A stretch of DNA of 39,877 nt, from positions 1-39,877 of the forward strand of contig JANQEP010000033.1 of the NCBI GenBank assembly GCA_028278305.1, given 5' to 3'. Below the pieces are notes generated by a model. The model was not told the DNA's origin and ran no database searches. It saw only the letters and a list, made by a program, of their open reading frames with translations. Position numbers and translations under genes: made by a program. Shown piece after piece: positions 23,208 through 30,901 of this stretch. Numbering within the stretch: position 1 is the stretch's first letter; each line of letters starts with the position of its first letter. The stretch comes from Candidatus Gastranaerophilales bacterium. Its GTDB lineage: Bacteria; Cyanobacteriota; Vampirovibrionia; Gastranaerophilales; UBA9971.

Positions 23208-24659
23208 TTATGTTTTATCAAGTTCTTCCGCAAAAAGTTTATTCACAAGCCCGGGATTTGCCTTGCCTTTTGTCTCTTTCATAACCTGACCTACAAAAAA
23301 GCCTATAACCTGCTTTTTCCCGGCTTTATACTTTTCAACTTCCTTTGGGTTTTCGTCTATAATCTTTTTGACAATCGCGGAAATCTCGGATTTATCAGAA
23401 ATTACGCTTAACCCCTGCTCTTCGACAATTTGCCGGGCTGAGCCGCCTTTTTCCATAAGGGTAATAATGACTTTTTTTGCGATGTTATTTGATATGGTTC
23501 CCTTGTCAATCAGCTCAATCATTTCCGTGAGTGATTCAGCAGTAAGCTCTGTATCATCGATAGAAAGCTTGTTTTCCTTAAGATAAGCGGCAATATCCCC
23601 TGTAAGCCAGTTTGCGGCAGCTTTTGGATTTCCTGTAATCCCGGCTGTCCTGTCGAAAAACCTTGCTATTTCGATAGAATCCGCTATAACCCCCGCGTCA
23701 TAGCCGGAAAGTCCGAGTTTTTCAGTATACCTGAACCGTTTTTCCCCGGGCAGCTCAGGCAGTCTTTCCCTGATCTGATGAACCTTTTCAGCGTCGATTT
23801 CCAGCGGGACAAGGTCAGGTTCCGGGAAATACCTGTAATCATGCGATTCTTCCTTTGTCCGCATAGAAATTGTTATTCCCTGATCGTCTTTCCATAGCCG
23901 GGTTTCCTGTATAATTTTACCGCCCTGCTCAATTTCATCTACCTGTCTTTCAATTTCGTACTCAAGCGCTTTTTGAAGGGCTTTAAAACTGTTAAGGTTC
24001 TTGATTTCAACCTTTGTACCGAATTCCTTTTGTCCCTGCGGTCTGACACTGACGTTTGCATCGCATCTTAAACTGCCTTCCTCAAGGTTTCCGTCGCACA
24101 CATCAAGGTATCTCACTATATTTCTTAATTCTTCCACATAAACCCGGGCTTCTTCAGGGGAAGATATATCCGGTTCACTGACGATTTCCAGCAGGGGCAC
24201 CCCGGTTCTATTGTAGTCAACAAGGCTATAAGACGATCCCGCAATTCCAGAAGCTCCCGCATGAACCAGTTTTCCGGCATCTTCTTCTATATGAATCCGG
24301 TTAATCCTGATTTTTTTATCATTTACAACTATGTATCCGTCCTTGCAGATTGGCATGTCATACTGGGAAATCTGGATATTCTTGGGTAAGTCAGGATAAA
24401 AATAGTGTTTTCTGTCGAATTTTGAGTGTTTAGCTATTTCGCAGTTTAATGCAAGCCCTGTCAGGATTGCATATTCCACTACCTTTTTGTTTAAAACGGG
24501 AAGCACACCAGGATATCCCGTACATACCGGACAAATCTGGGAATTATGTTCCTTTCCGAATTCTGTTGCACTGTTGCAGAAGATTTTTGACTTTGTTTTT
24601 AGCTGTGCATGGACTTCCAGCCCTATTACAGTTTCGTATTTTGTCTTAACTTCGGTCAT
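23208..24659 (-). CDS. gatB: Asp/Glu-tRNA(Asn/Gln) amidotransferase subunit B
   Basis: 483 residues, normal length. The signature VIGLEVHAQLKTKSKIFCNS is followed by CPVCTGYPGVLPVLN, RKHYFYPDLPKNIQISQYD, and DYNRTGVPLLEIVSEPD; the YqeY-like tail ends with QVMKETKGKANPGLVNKL. GatB carries the kinase site and tRNA recognition of the GatCAB complex, which amidates mischarged Glu-tRNA(Gln) and Asp-tRNA(Asn). gatA and gatC are not in this window. The first Met (MTEVKTKYETVIG) is accepted. Confidence 0.97.
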   Translation of the reverse strand: MTEVKTKYETVIGLEVHAQLKTKSKIFCNSATEFGKEHNSQICPVCTGYPGVLPVLNKKVVEYAILTGLALNCEIAKHSKFDRKHYFYPDLPKNIQISQYDMPICKDGYIVVNDKKIRINRIHIEEDAGKLVHAGASGIAGSSYSLVDYNRTGVPLLEIVSEPDISSPEEARVYVEELRNIVRYLDVCDGNLEEGSLRCDANVSVRPQGQKEFGTKVEIKNLNSFKALQKALEYEIERQVDEIEQGGKIIQETRLWKDDQGITISMRTKEESHDYRYFPEPDLVPLEIDAEKVHQIRERLPELPGEKRFRYTEKLGLSGYDAGVIADSIEIARFFDRTAGITGNPKAAANWLTGDIAAYLKENKLSIDDTELTAESLTEMIELIDKGTISNNIAKKVIITLMEKGGSARQIVEEQGLSVISDKSEISAIVKKIIDENPKEVEKYKAGKKQVIGFFVGQVMKETKGKANPGLVNKLFAEELDKT

Positions 24660-24891
24660 TATAATTTACTTTCAATTTTTAATTCATTTTTTTATTAAAA
24701 AAATGAACTTATCATATAAAAAATCGTTAATTTAAATAGCATAAAATTAATATACCATTAAAATAGTGTTATAGCGGTTACAAGGTTTTAAATTTCAAAT
24801 AAATTTTTATACAAAATAATAACAAATCTATACTTTTTTATATTTTTATTTACATTTTTTGAAAAGACCTTATTTTTTGAAAAGAGATTTT

Positions 24892-25233
24892 ATGAAAAAG
24901 AACTGGATCGTAACGTTTTTAATTGTTTGTTCTGTGTTTGCGCTGTCTTTAAGCACTTCTGACAAGGCGGAAGCCCGTAAAAAAGACAGAAACATACCTA
25001 AAGCAGAGTATCATAAGATGAATAATGCCGCAAAAAGACAAAATGCCAGGGATATTCGGGATTATAAACAGCATAAACGCGAACATTTCAAAAATGCAGG
25101 TCATAAACCTAATTGGGATAAAATCGAGGACAGACTCGACAGACGCGAAGACAGGCGTGACAGGCGTGAAGATATCCGCGACAAAAGAGAAGACAGACAC
25201 GATAGGCTCGAAGATATCCATGACAGAAGACAT
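24892..25233 (+). CDS. Secreted protein with charged heptad repeats
   Basis: 114 residues from ATG 24892; an open frame extends upstream to a TTG at 24859, but the ATG starts a clean signal peptide (MKKNWIVTFLIVCSVFALSL then STSDKAEA, cleavage near residue 28). The mature protein is strongly charged. Residues 76-114 consist of heptads of the form D-(R/K)-x-E-D-x-x: DKIEDRL, DRREDRR, DRREDIR, DKREDRH, DRLEDIH, then DRRH. Such i/i+4 salt bridges favour a single stable alpha helix. It resembles short secreted DRxED-type proteins of unknown role. Monocistronic, with a strong terminator just after it. Confidence 0.7.
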
Positions 25234-25252
25234 TAGAACTTAACATAATTTA

Positions 25253-25288
25253 AGAGCTGCATTTTTCTTAAAAATGCAGCTCTTTTTA
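25253..25288 (+). terminator. Rho-independent terminator of the heptad-repeat gene
   Basis: A 14-bp perfect stem, AGAGCTGCATTTTT (25253-25266) with its complement (25270-25283), is followed by TTTTTATA. Confidence 0.9.
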
Positions 25289-25320
25289 TACATATTAACG
25301 GGAATTCATGGGAGGTTCGC

Positions 25321-25351
25321 AAAAAAAAAGCTACCTATCGTTTTGGTAGCT
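25321..25351 (-). terminator. Rho-independent terminator of the sulfur operon
   Basis: Read on the minus strand, AGCTACC pairs with GGTAGCT around a 9-base loop and is followed by a run of about ten T. It lies 224 bases after the hemA stop, and no other minus-strand gene lies between. Confidence 0.75.
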
Positions 25352-25504
25352 GAAAAATATTTTGGGAGGAGATTTGGGGGTTGTTTGTTCTAACTATTTA
25401 ATTCTCCTAAAAAAATTTTTTTTACTTTTTAAATGAATATTTTTACAAAAATTTACATAAAAATTATAAACTTATTTTAGAGCCTATCCTGAAAATATTT
25501 TTTA

Positions 25505-25553
25505 TAAGGGGTAAAGAATAAAAACTTACGCATTTTAAAATTTTTCAAAAATT
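25505..25553. repeat. Half copy of the TTACG repeat family next to hemA
   Basis: TAAGGGGTAAAGAATAAAAA followed by CTTACGCATTTTAAAATTTT is the complete left end of the family. The core and the right end are absent. It ends 22 bases from the hemA stop. Confidence 0.7.
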
Positions 25554-25574
25554 CAGTGCCTGGAGAAAATGACG

Positions 25575-26636
25575 TTAATTATCAGTTACAATACTGCCGC
25601 TACCTAATTTTTTTATCCATAATAAGTATTTATTTAAACCCTCATTTATAATTAATTCTGAATCATCAATATATGACAGGCGTTTCTCATAATTTTCCTG
25701 TGTAATCCTCTCTAAATCATCAATTTTAAATAATTGTACTCCTGCAATATTTTCTATACCGGGATCAATATCCCTTGGAAAAGCTAAATCCAGTATATAT
25801 AGGGATTTATTGCCTGAATAATGGCGTAAAAAGTTTTCCTTATCCATAATTAAATGCGGCGCCGATGTACAGCTTACTATGAAGTCAACTTTGTCAATAT
25901 GCTCATACCTGTCTTTAAAGTTGATTCCAGGGGAATTTCTGCTGATTATACAGATTTTTTCAAGGTTTTTCCCTGTTAATATCCGGTGTGTAATCTGATT
26001 CATTTTACCAAGCCCGATTATAAGCGCTTTTTTGTCTGACAGGCTTCCCATTTCCTGCTCAAGCAGCTTTATTCCTACTGAGGCAACCGATAAACTGCCT
26101 GATGAAATACCTGTTTGAGTTTTGATTTTTTTAGCCGCGGTTATGCTGTCTAAAAATAACCTGTTCAGAACCTTCCCGCTGCTTTGACTTTCAACTGCTT
26201 TTTCATAAGCGGTTTTAACCTGTCCCAGTATCTGGTCTTCACCTATTACCACAGACTCAAGTCCTCCTGTAACCCTGAAACAGTGTTTAACCGCCTTTAA
26301 TCCTTTTCTTACGGATATATTCCGGTTTAATTCCTCTTTGGAAATACCAAAAATTTCAGAATACAATTTTTTTAAATATTCAATGCCAAAACCAGGATTG
26401 TCGCAGCAGGCATATATTTCGGTTCTGTTGCAGGTAGATAAAATCACTGCCTCGTTGATAATTCCGCCTTTTTTGATCCGGTCATAGGCAATATTAAGCC
26501 TGCCGGTAGTAAAAGAGACCTTTTCCCTTACTTCCAGAAGGCTATGTTTATAGTCAAATCCTGCAATTACTATATTTGCAGAAAAAAGTCTGGGTAGGGG
26601 CTTTAGATTTGTGCCGGCTGCATGTTTAATAAGCAT
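25575..26636 (-). CDS. hemA: Glutamyl-tRNA reductase, C-terminally short
   Basis: 353 residues versus about 420 usual. It reduces glutamyl-tRNA to glutamate-1-semialdehyde, the first step to siroheme and haem. The catalytic cysteine is C69 in ILSTCNRTEIYA; the strongly conserved GGLESVVIGEDQILGQVK and the Rossmann nucleotide site (ALIIGLGKMNQI) are present. The spinal helix begins (IDDLERITQENYEKRLSYID), but the protein stops after YLLWIKKLGSG, where the dimerisation domain should begin. It ends next to a half repeat. Start ATG overlaps the aprB end by 11 bases. Siroheme for the adjoining sulfite reductase is the probable purpose. Confidence 0.9.
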   Translation of the reverse strand: MLIKHAAGTNLKPLPRLFSANIVIAGFDYKHSLLEVREKVSFTTGRLNIAYDRIKKGGIINEAVILSTCNRTEIYACCDNPGFGIEYLKKLYSEIFGISKEELNRNISVRKGLKAVKHCFRVTGGLESVVIGEDQILGQVKTAYEKAVESQSSGKVLNRLFLDSITAAKKIKTQTGISSGSLSVASVGIKLLEQEMGSLSDKKALIIGLGKMNQITHRILTGKNLEKICIISRNSPGINFKDRYEHIDKVDFIVSCTSAPHLIMDKENFLRHYSGNKSLYILDLAFPRDIDPGIENIAGVQLFKIDDLERITQENYEKRLSYIDDSELIINEGLNKYLLWIKKLGSGSIVTDN

Positions 26637-26943
26637 TAGATACCTTTCGGTTAATGCTTATAACTTTCTCTTTGCCGAATTTATCTACCATATGCCAGAT
26701 CAGGCAGTCTTTTCTTTCCTGTGAAGTGTACAGATAACCTCCTTTGCCGCCGATGCCTTCTTCAAGATAGAGTTTTATAGCCTGTGCAGGGCATTCTTTT
26801 ATGCAGGCAGTGCAATCCCAGCAATCTTCAGGGTATTTTATAAAAGCCTTTCCCTGAAGATCATTGTAAATCAGGTTTCCGGGGCAGACATTCCCGCATT
26901 TTCCGCAGGAAATACATTTGTTTTTGTCAATTTGAATGCTCAT
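26626..26943 (-). CDS. aprB: APS reductase beta subunit (AprB-like ferredoxin), short form
   Basis: About 105 residues with two 4Fe-4S clusters: CISCGKCGNVCP (cluster I) and CWDCTACIKECP (cluster II), then GIGGKGGYLYTSQERKDCLI, characteristic of AprB. It passes electrons to the FAD of AprA during reduction of adenylylsulfate to sulfite. Dissimilatory AprB is about 150 or more residues and has a C-terminal tail that wraps AprA; that tail is missing here. The frame opens at 26952, but the ATG at 26943 has AAGGA eight bases upstream. It overlaps aprA and hemA, so all are cotranslated. Confidence 0.9.
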   Translation of the reverse strand: MSIQIDKNKCISCGKCGNVCPGNLIYNDLQGKAFIKYPEDCWDCTACIKECPAQAIKLYLEEGIGGKGGYLYTSQERKDCLIWHMVDKFGKEKVISINRKVSNAY

Positions 26944-28615
26944 AATTTTCATCCTTTTTAACTAAATTCCTAACTATTATCTTTATTTCGCCGTTTTCAT
27001 ACTTTGAATTTACGTATTTAAGCCAGTTTTTATCATCTTTTTTGGGGAAATCGGTATTTTCCTGGTAACACCGCCATCTGGTTTCCTGTCTTGCCAGTAA
27101 ATGCTCAATCAGGACTTTTCCAACATACAAACGGTCAATTATTTCGTAAATAAGCATTAATTCATGAAAATTACCTGCCTTTAGCCCGTTTGTTAGCTCA
27201 AAAAGAGTTTTTAGCTCGCTTTTTGCAAGCTCAAGCCTGTTTTTACTGTATTCATAATGCTCGGAAATTCCTCCTGCAAATTTATCCATTGTTTCCTGAA
27301 GAGTTTTTTCAATCAGGTTAATAGAGCAGGTATTTTTGGAGTTTTCTAAAAATTTTGTTATCCCGCTAAATTTTTCTTTTAGTTCCTGCTCAGTTAATTT
27401 TTCAGTGCGGTCATGTTTAAATTCCTTTATTATTGATAATGCAGCGATTTCACCTTCTGCAAAACAGCCTGTTACATATTTTTTAGGGCTTCCGCCTGCT
27501 ACATCGCCGATTGCGTATAAGTTTTTCAAAGTTGTTTTCCTGTTTATATCCACCCAGTAACCGCATGCCGAATGTCCGCCTGTTATATAAGGCTCGGTCC
27601 CTTCGATTTCAATATTTTCGGAAGCGGGACCCGAGTTATTTTCCAGCCATTTAAGGGTATGAGAAGGAGCCATATTTAAATATGCCTTAAAAAGCTCTTC
27701 CTGCTGGTCTTTTGAAATACCTTTTGTTTTCAGGTAACACGGACCGTTTCCCGCTTTATTTTCCTGGACAGTGGCATAGAGCCTCATATGAGTGCTGGGT
27801 TTTCCGTATTTATGAATATACTCTTCCCCCTTGCTGTTAATTTGTGGGACTTTTACGCCGTGAGCGATAGTTCCGGTGGGGGCAATCGTGTCTTTGCAAC
27901 GAAGCGCTATAAATCTCATCTCAAAAGAAGTCATTTCCGCGCCGGCTCTTATGCCCATTGCATAGCCCGCACCTGTGTTAAACGGGCTGTACCACATTTT
28001 ATGCCTTGATAAATTCGGGTTATTAGGTTTATACAACCCGGACGTTCCCCCTGTTGCACATACGGTATGCCTGGCATAAATTGCTATAAGTTCCCGGTCT
28101 TCGATTGAAAACCCGTACGCCCCGATAATTTTATTATCTTTTACAAGGTAATCAACAATATTTAGCTTGTTTATCACTGTTATAGAAGGTTTTTTCTCAA
28201 TTGCTCCCGCTAAAATCGGCTTTATATTTTCCCCGTTGATTTTTATGCTGCGCTTTCCTCTTTGTACGTAATTGCCATGATCGTCTTTAAGGAAAGGAAG
28301 CCCGAGCTGTTCTATTTTTTCAGTGGTTTTGTTTAATTTTTTGGCGATTGAGTAAACTAAGTCTTCTCTTATGACCTGCTCAGAATCGTTTTTTACATAT
28401 TCAACAAAAGATTCCGGGGTTTCGCCCGGGTTTATGTAGGCGTTAATTGCATTAATACCTGCTGCAAGGCACCCGCTTCTTTTTATGTTGGCTTTTTCAG
28501 CTATTATGACCTTGAGACCTGAATTTTCAGCTAGTGTCAAAGCGCAGAAACATCCTGCTGTCCCGCCCCCTACAATTAATACGTCTATTTCACAGGTCTT
28601 ATTTTTATAGTTCAT
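26927..28615 (-). CDS. aprA: APS reductase alpha subunit (AprA-like flavoprotein)
   Basis: 562 residues, a FAD-binding protein of the fumarate reductase/AprA superfamily. The dinucleotide-binding start is DVLIVGGGTAGCFCALTLAE; the middle has EMRFIALRCKDTIAPTGTIA, which parallels the substrate-binding Arg region of AprA, and TGGHSACGYWVDINRKT, then LYAIGDVAGGSPKKYVTGCF. It lacks the succinate-type motifs. With AprB it should convert APS to sulfite and AMP. The neighbouring sulfite reductase is siroheme-type and no dsrAB, dsrC or qmo genes are visible, which points to an assimilatory use. It overlaps the sulfite reductase gene by 11 bases and aprB by about 17. Confidence 0.88.
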   Translation of the reverse strand: MNYKNKTCEIDVLIVGGGTAGCFCALTLAENSGLKVIIAEKANIKRSGCLAAGINAINAYINPGETPESFVEYVKNDSEQVIREDLVYSIAKKLNKTTEKIEQLGLPFLKDDHGNYVQRGKRSIKINGENIKPILAGAIEKKPSITVINKLNIVDYLVKDNKIIGAYGFSIEDRELIAIYARHTVCATGGTSGLYKPNNPNLSRHKMWYSPFNTGAGYAMGIRAGAEMTSFEMRFIALRCKDTIAPTGTIAHGVKVPQINSKGEEYIHKYGKPSTHMRLYATVQENKAGNGPCYLKTKGISKDQQEELFKAYLNMAPSHTLKWLENNSGPASENIEIEGTEPYITGGHSACGYWVDINRKTTLKNLYAIGDVAGGSPKKYVTGCFAEGEIAALSIIKEFKHDRTEKLTEQELKEKFSGITKFLENSKNTCSINLIEKTLQETMDKFAGGISEHYEYSKNRLELAKSELKTLFELTNGLKAGNFHELMLIYEIIDRLYVGKVLIEHLLARQETRWRCYQENTDFPKKDDKNWLKYVNSKYENGEIKIIVRNLVKKDENYEHSN

Positions 28616-30101
28616 TTTTTAACGCCTCAATTTTGGTTTTTTCTTTTTCTAAAAATTCTTCAAAACCAGCCGGAGCTGATTGATGTTTTAAATTTGCCAG
28701 CTCAAGTAAAAAGTCCGGAATTTTCCCGGCAGGAAGCTCACCCGTGTTTTCGCCGAGCTTTGTTTTGCCTGCCCGGGTTTTTCCATTGAAAAAGACATCG
28801 TAAGATTCAATTATTCCGTCCGGTGTTTTTGCTAATTTCCCGCAAAAGCCGATTTGTCCTATTTGATGCTGCCCGCAGGAATTATGACAGCCTGAGATAA
28901 ACACTTTTGGAAGTTTTGATTTAATAGCGGGCCCGGTATTTCTAAACCTTTCTTTTATTTCAAAAGCCAGTTCTTTTGACCGGCAAAGCCCGATTTTGCA
29001 GATTGAAGCGCCAACGCAGGTTACAGGGTTATCTATGTCATAGGGGGATGTATAGCAGGATGTTATTTGGGCTAGTTTTTGGGCATCTTCGGGTTTTAAG
29101 CCCCTGATATAAAATCCCTGTGTATTTGCAAGGCGAATGGTCGTTTTATAATCCAGGTTTTCTATAAAATTAATTATTTCATTTAACCTTTTGGTGTTTA
29201 AAAAGCCGTTTTCCGGATGGATATATATGTGTGTTAAGTCATCCCGGTCTTCATGAGGTGCTGAATCCGTTTCCGGATGGCTGAAATTATATTTATTCCG
29301 GGCTTTTTCCAGGTATCGGCCGAACCTGTTTTTAAATTCCTCCCTGCCCAGCCTGAATAAAATATACCTTATGCGGGCTTTATTCCTGTTTTCCCTGTCA
29401 CCTTCCCTGTAGAAAAAGTCTTTCATCGCAAAAATGTAATAAAGCGAATCAGCTGCCGGAATAAAATCAGCCAGCTTTATTGCAGTTGCGGGATTTTTCC
29501 CTAAACCGCCTGCTGCGTATACTTCAAAGCCTTTTTGATTGTCTTTTATTTTTGCGATAAAGCCCAGGTCTGATATAGTAGCGTATGCTGTGTCTTTTGG
29601 GGAATTTGAAAATGCAATCTTAAATTTTCTCGGTAATTCAAAAGAATCAATGTCATTTAAAAGATAATCCATTGCCTGAAGCGCAAGTGGTGTTACATCA
29701 AACACCTCATCACGGTCAAACCCGGAAAGCGGTGAGCAGGCTATGTTTCTTATCCCGTTTCCGCCGCTTCCCCTGGTATAGAGGTTTGCTTCCATCAATT
29801 TTTCTGCCAGGTCAGGGGTATGTTCAAGCTTTACCTTATGAAACTGAATATCCTGCCTTGTTGTAAAATGGATTTCACCCCCTGAATATAAATCAGCAAG
29901 TTTAGCTATTATTTTAAGTTCCTGCAGGGTAACAACACCGGCAGGGTTTCTTACCCTTGTCATATACGTATTGGTATTGCGTTCCTCATAAATCCCCATT
30001 GACGAGAGGTATTTTTTCTTTTCTGCCGGGGCAGGCGGGGAATTTAGAATTTCCCGGACTTTTAACCTGTGATTTTTTGTATAAATTACTATGTTTTTCA
30101 T
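28605..30101 (-). CDS. Siroheme [4Fe-4S] sulfite (or nitrite) reductase
   Basis: 498 residues. Two tandem ferredoxin-like/siroheme halves. The first half has HFTTRQDIQFHKVKLEHTPD and the conserved RGSGGNGIRNIACSPLSG. The cluster-binding cysteines are in NPVTCVGASICKIGLC and FISGCHNSCGQHQIGQIGFC, giving the C-x5-C ... C-x3-C arrangement. It reduces sulfite to sulfide with six electrons; nitrite reductases share this fold, but the position beside aprAB makes sulfite the natural substrate. First gene of the operon. Start ATG 30101 has AAGGA; a terminator-like attenuator lies 22 bases before it. Confidence 0.88.
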   Translation of the reverse strand: MKNIVIYTKNHRLKVREILNSPPAPAEKKKYLSSMGIYEERNTNTYMTRVRNPAGVVTLQELKIIAKLADLYSGGEIHFTTRQDIQFHKVKLEHTPDLAEKLMEANLYTRGSGGNGIRNIACSPLSGFDRDEVFDVTPLALQAMDYLLNDIDSFELPRKFKIAFSNSPKDTAYATISDLGFIAKIKDNQKGFEVYAAGGLGKNPATAIKLADFIPAADSLYYIFAMKDFFYREGDRENRNKARIRYILFRLGREEFKNRFGRYLEKARNKYNFSHPETDSAPHEDRDDLTHIYIHPENGFLNTKRLNEIINFIENLDYKTTIRLANTQGFYIRGLKPEDAQKLAQITSCYTSPYDIDNPVTCVGASICKIGLCRSKELAFEIKERFRNTGPAIKSKLPKVFISGCHNSCGQHQIGQIGFCGKLAKTPDGIIESYDVFFNGKTRAGKTKLGENTGELPAGKIPDFLLELANLKHQSAPAGFEEFLEKEKTKIEALKNEL

Positions 30102-30122
30102 TTACCAATCCTTAATAAACTA

Positions 30123-30153
30123 AAATACAGGTCTGATAACTAGACCTGTATTT
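30123..30153 (-). terminator. Attenuator hairpin before the sulfite reductase gene
   Basis: A perfect 12-bp stem: on the minus strand AAATACAGGTCT (30153-30142), loop AGTTATC, AGACCTGTATTT (30134-30123), then TTAGTTTATT. The 5' arm can instead pair with GGACCTGT (minus strand, 30190-30183), inside the last codons of the upstream leader reading frame, giving a competing antiterminator. Confidence 0.75.
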
Positions 30154-30175
30154 CAAAATTTTTCTGCACAAAAAA

Positions 30176-30256
30176 TTAACCCACAGGTCCGTCGCGGATC
30201 ATCATACACATTGATTTTTGTTCACATTTACCATTTATAAGTAACTTATACTGCAT
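30176..30256 (-). CDS. Cys/Met-rich leader peptide of the sulfur operon
   Basis: A 26-codon reading frame from ATG 30256 to TAA 30178-30176, with a GCAGGT-type ribosome site ahead. It starts MQYKLLINGK and then carries CEQKSMCMM, that is two Cys and three Met codons within nine residues, before IRDGPVG. Codons for DGPV overlap the antiterminator sequence GGACCTGT. A ribosome stalled at the Cys/Met codons would leave that sequence free to pair with the terminator 5' arm and allow the operon to be read; one that reaches the stop would mask it. This is the classic design of the trp and his leaders. The inference rests on layout; no homologue is known to me. Confidence 0.7.
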   Translation of the reverse strand: MQYKLLINGKCEQKSMCMMIRDGPVG

Positions 30257-30287
30257 ATTGAGATACCTGCTTAGATTTTATTCATTT

Positions 30288-30316
30288 AATATAATAAAAA
30301 CTTTTCGGCTTGCGAA
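30288..30316 (-). promoter_or_regulatory. Candidate promoter of the sulfur operon
   Basis: On the minus strand TTCGCA (30316-30311) and TATATT (30293-30288) are separated by 17 bases. The start would be near 30281, 25 bases before the leader ATG. The -35 is weak, and the imperfect repeat CTTTTCGGCT / GCTTTCGGTT (30301-30330) over it could bind an activator. Confidence 0.4.
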
Positions 30317-30376
30317 ATTGCTTTCGGTTAGCCAAATATTAATATGGAAATTTTTAAAAGTCAATAGATAATAGTT

Positions 30377-30405
30377 TAATTAACTCGAGTCGCTAATTGC
30401 ATGTA
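30377..30405. repeat. End fragment of the cloverleaf repeat
   Basis: TTAATTAACTCGAGTCGCTA followed by ATTGCATGTATG matches the outer end of copy 1 on one side (1780-1800) and its GCATGTATGCAATTAG block on the other. Confidence 0.6.
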
Positions 30406-30502
30406 TGTAACATTTTCAGTTTTTATAAAAATTTACAAATTATACATCTTTCAGTTCTTAGTATAAAATTGAATCTGATTATAAAAGAATTTATGATTAA
30501 AT

Positions 30503-30853
30503 ATGACTGATGAGCTAAATAAAAAGGTTATAAATTTATTTTCTGCAAGCAAAAATAAAAAGACAAAATTATGCCATAATGGCGATGTATGCAGAAATTC
30601 TGACGGGTATTTTTACGTATCTATCAAGACGGATGAAAATGGCAGGCACTTTGACGAAGAAACCCTGCTAAAACGTGCTGATGAATTTTATTACATCATA
30701 AAAGTCCTGGTAAAAGATGGGATACAGGTTTTTATAAATAATTATAAAATCCCTGCCGGTGAATTACTTGAATTTATAAAAATATATAACGAAGGAAAAG
30801 GCGAAGGTCAAATTATAGAAGTAGACAAGTTTTTCCAGGATGAATGGGCATAA
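30503..30853 (+). CDS. Hypothetical protein, 116 residues
   Basis: Unrecognised. A basic N-terminus (KNKKTKLCHNGDVCRNSDGY) is followed by an alternating strand/helix region (GYFYVSIKTDENGRHFDEE, then LLKRADEFYYIIKVLVKDGI) and an acidic end (QIIEVDKFFQDEW). No signal peptide or membrane segment. It is 48 bases ahead of the YitT-like gene on the same strand and could be cotranscribed. Codon use looks like its neighbours, so I take it as real. Confidence 0.6.
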   Translation: MTDELNKKVINLFSASKNKKTKLCHNGDVCRNSDGYFYVSIKTDENGRHFDEETLLKRADEFYYIIKVLVKDGIQVFINNYKIPAGELLEFIKIYNEGKGEGQIIEVDKFFQDEWA

Positions 30854-30901
30854 TTTAAGAAAAAAAATAAAATAATTTAAAGAAAGGATGGAAAACCTCT
30901 G

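Larger units (their letters stand above)
25237..25574. other. 338-base intergenic region with two terminators and a half repeat
   Basis: Between the heptad-repeat gene and hemA. It holds the two terminators facing each other and the half repeat at 25505-25553; the rest is AT-rich with no gene visible. Confidence 0.7.
30102..30502. other. 401-base regulatory region between the sulfur operon and a divergent gene
   Basis: Holds the leader peptide, its attenuator and promoter, the repeat remnant at 30377-30405 and an AT-rich stretch before the hypothetical gene at 30503. Confidence 0.75.

Noticed and set aside
26927-28615. Fumarate reductase or succinate dehydrogenase flavoprotein
   Set aside because: The fold is shared, but AprB-type ferredoxin and sulfite reductase are adjacent, and the middle motifs fit AprA.
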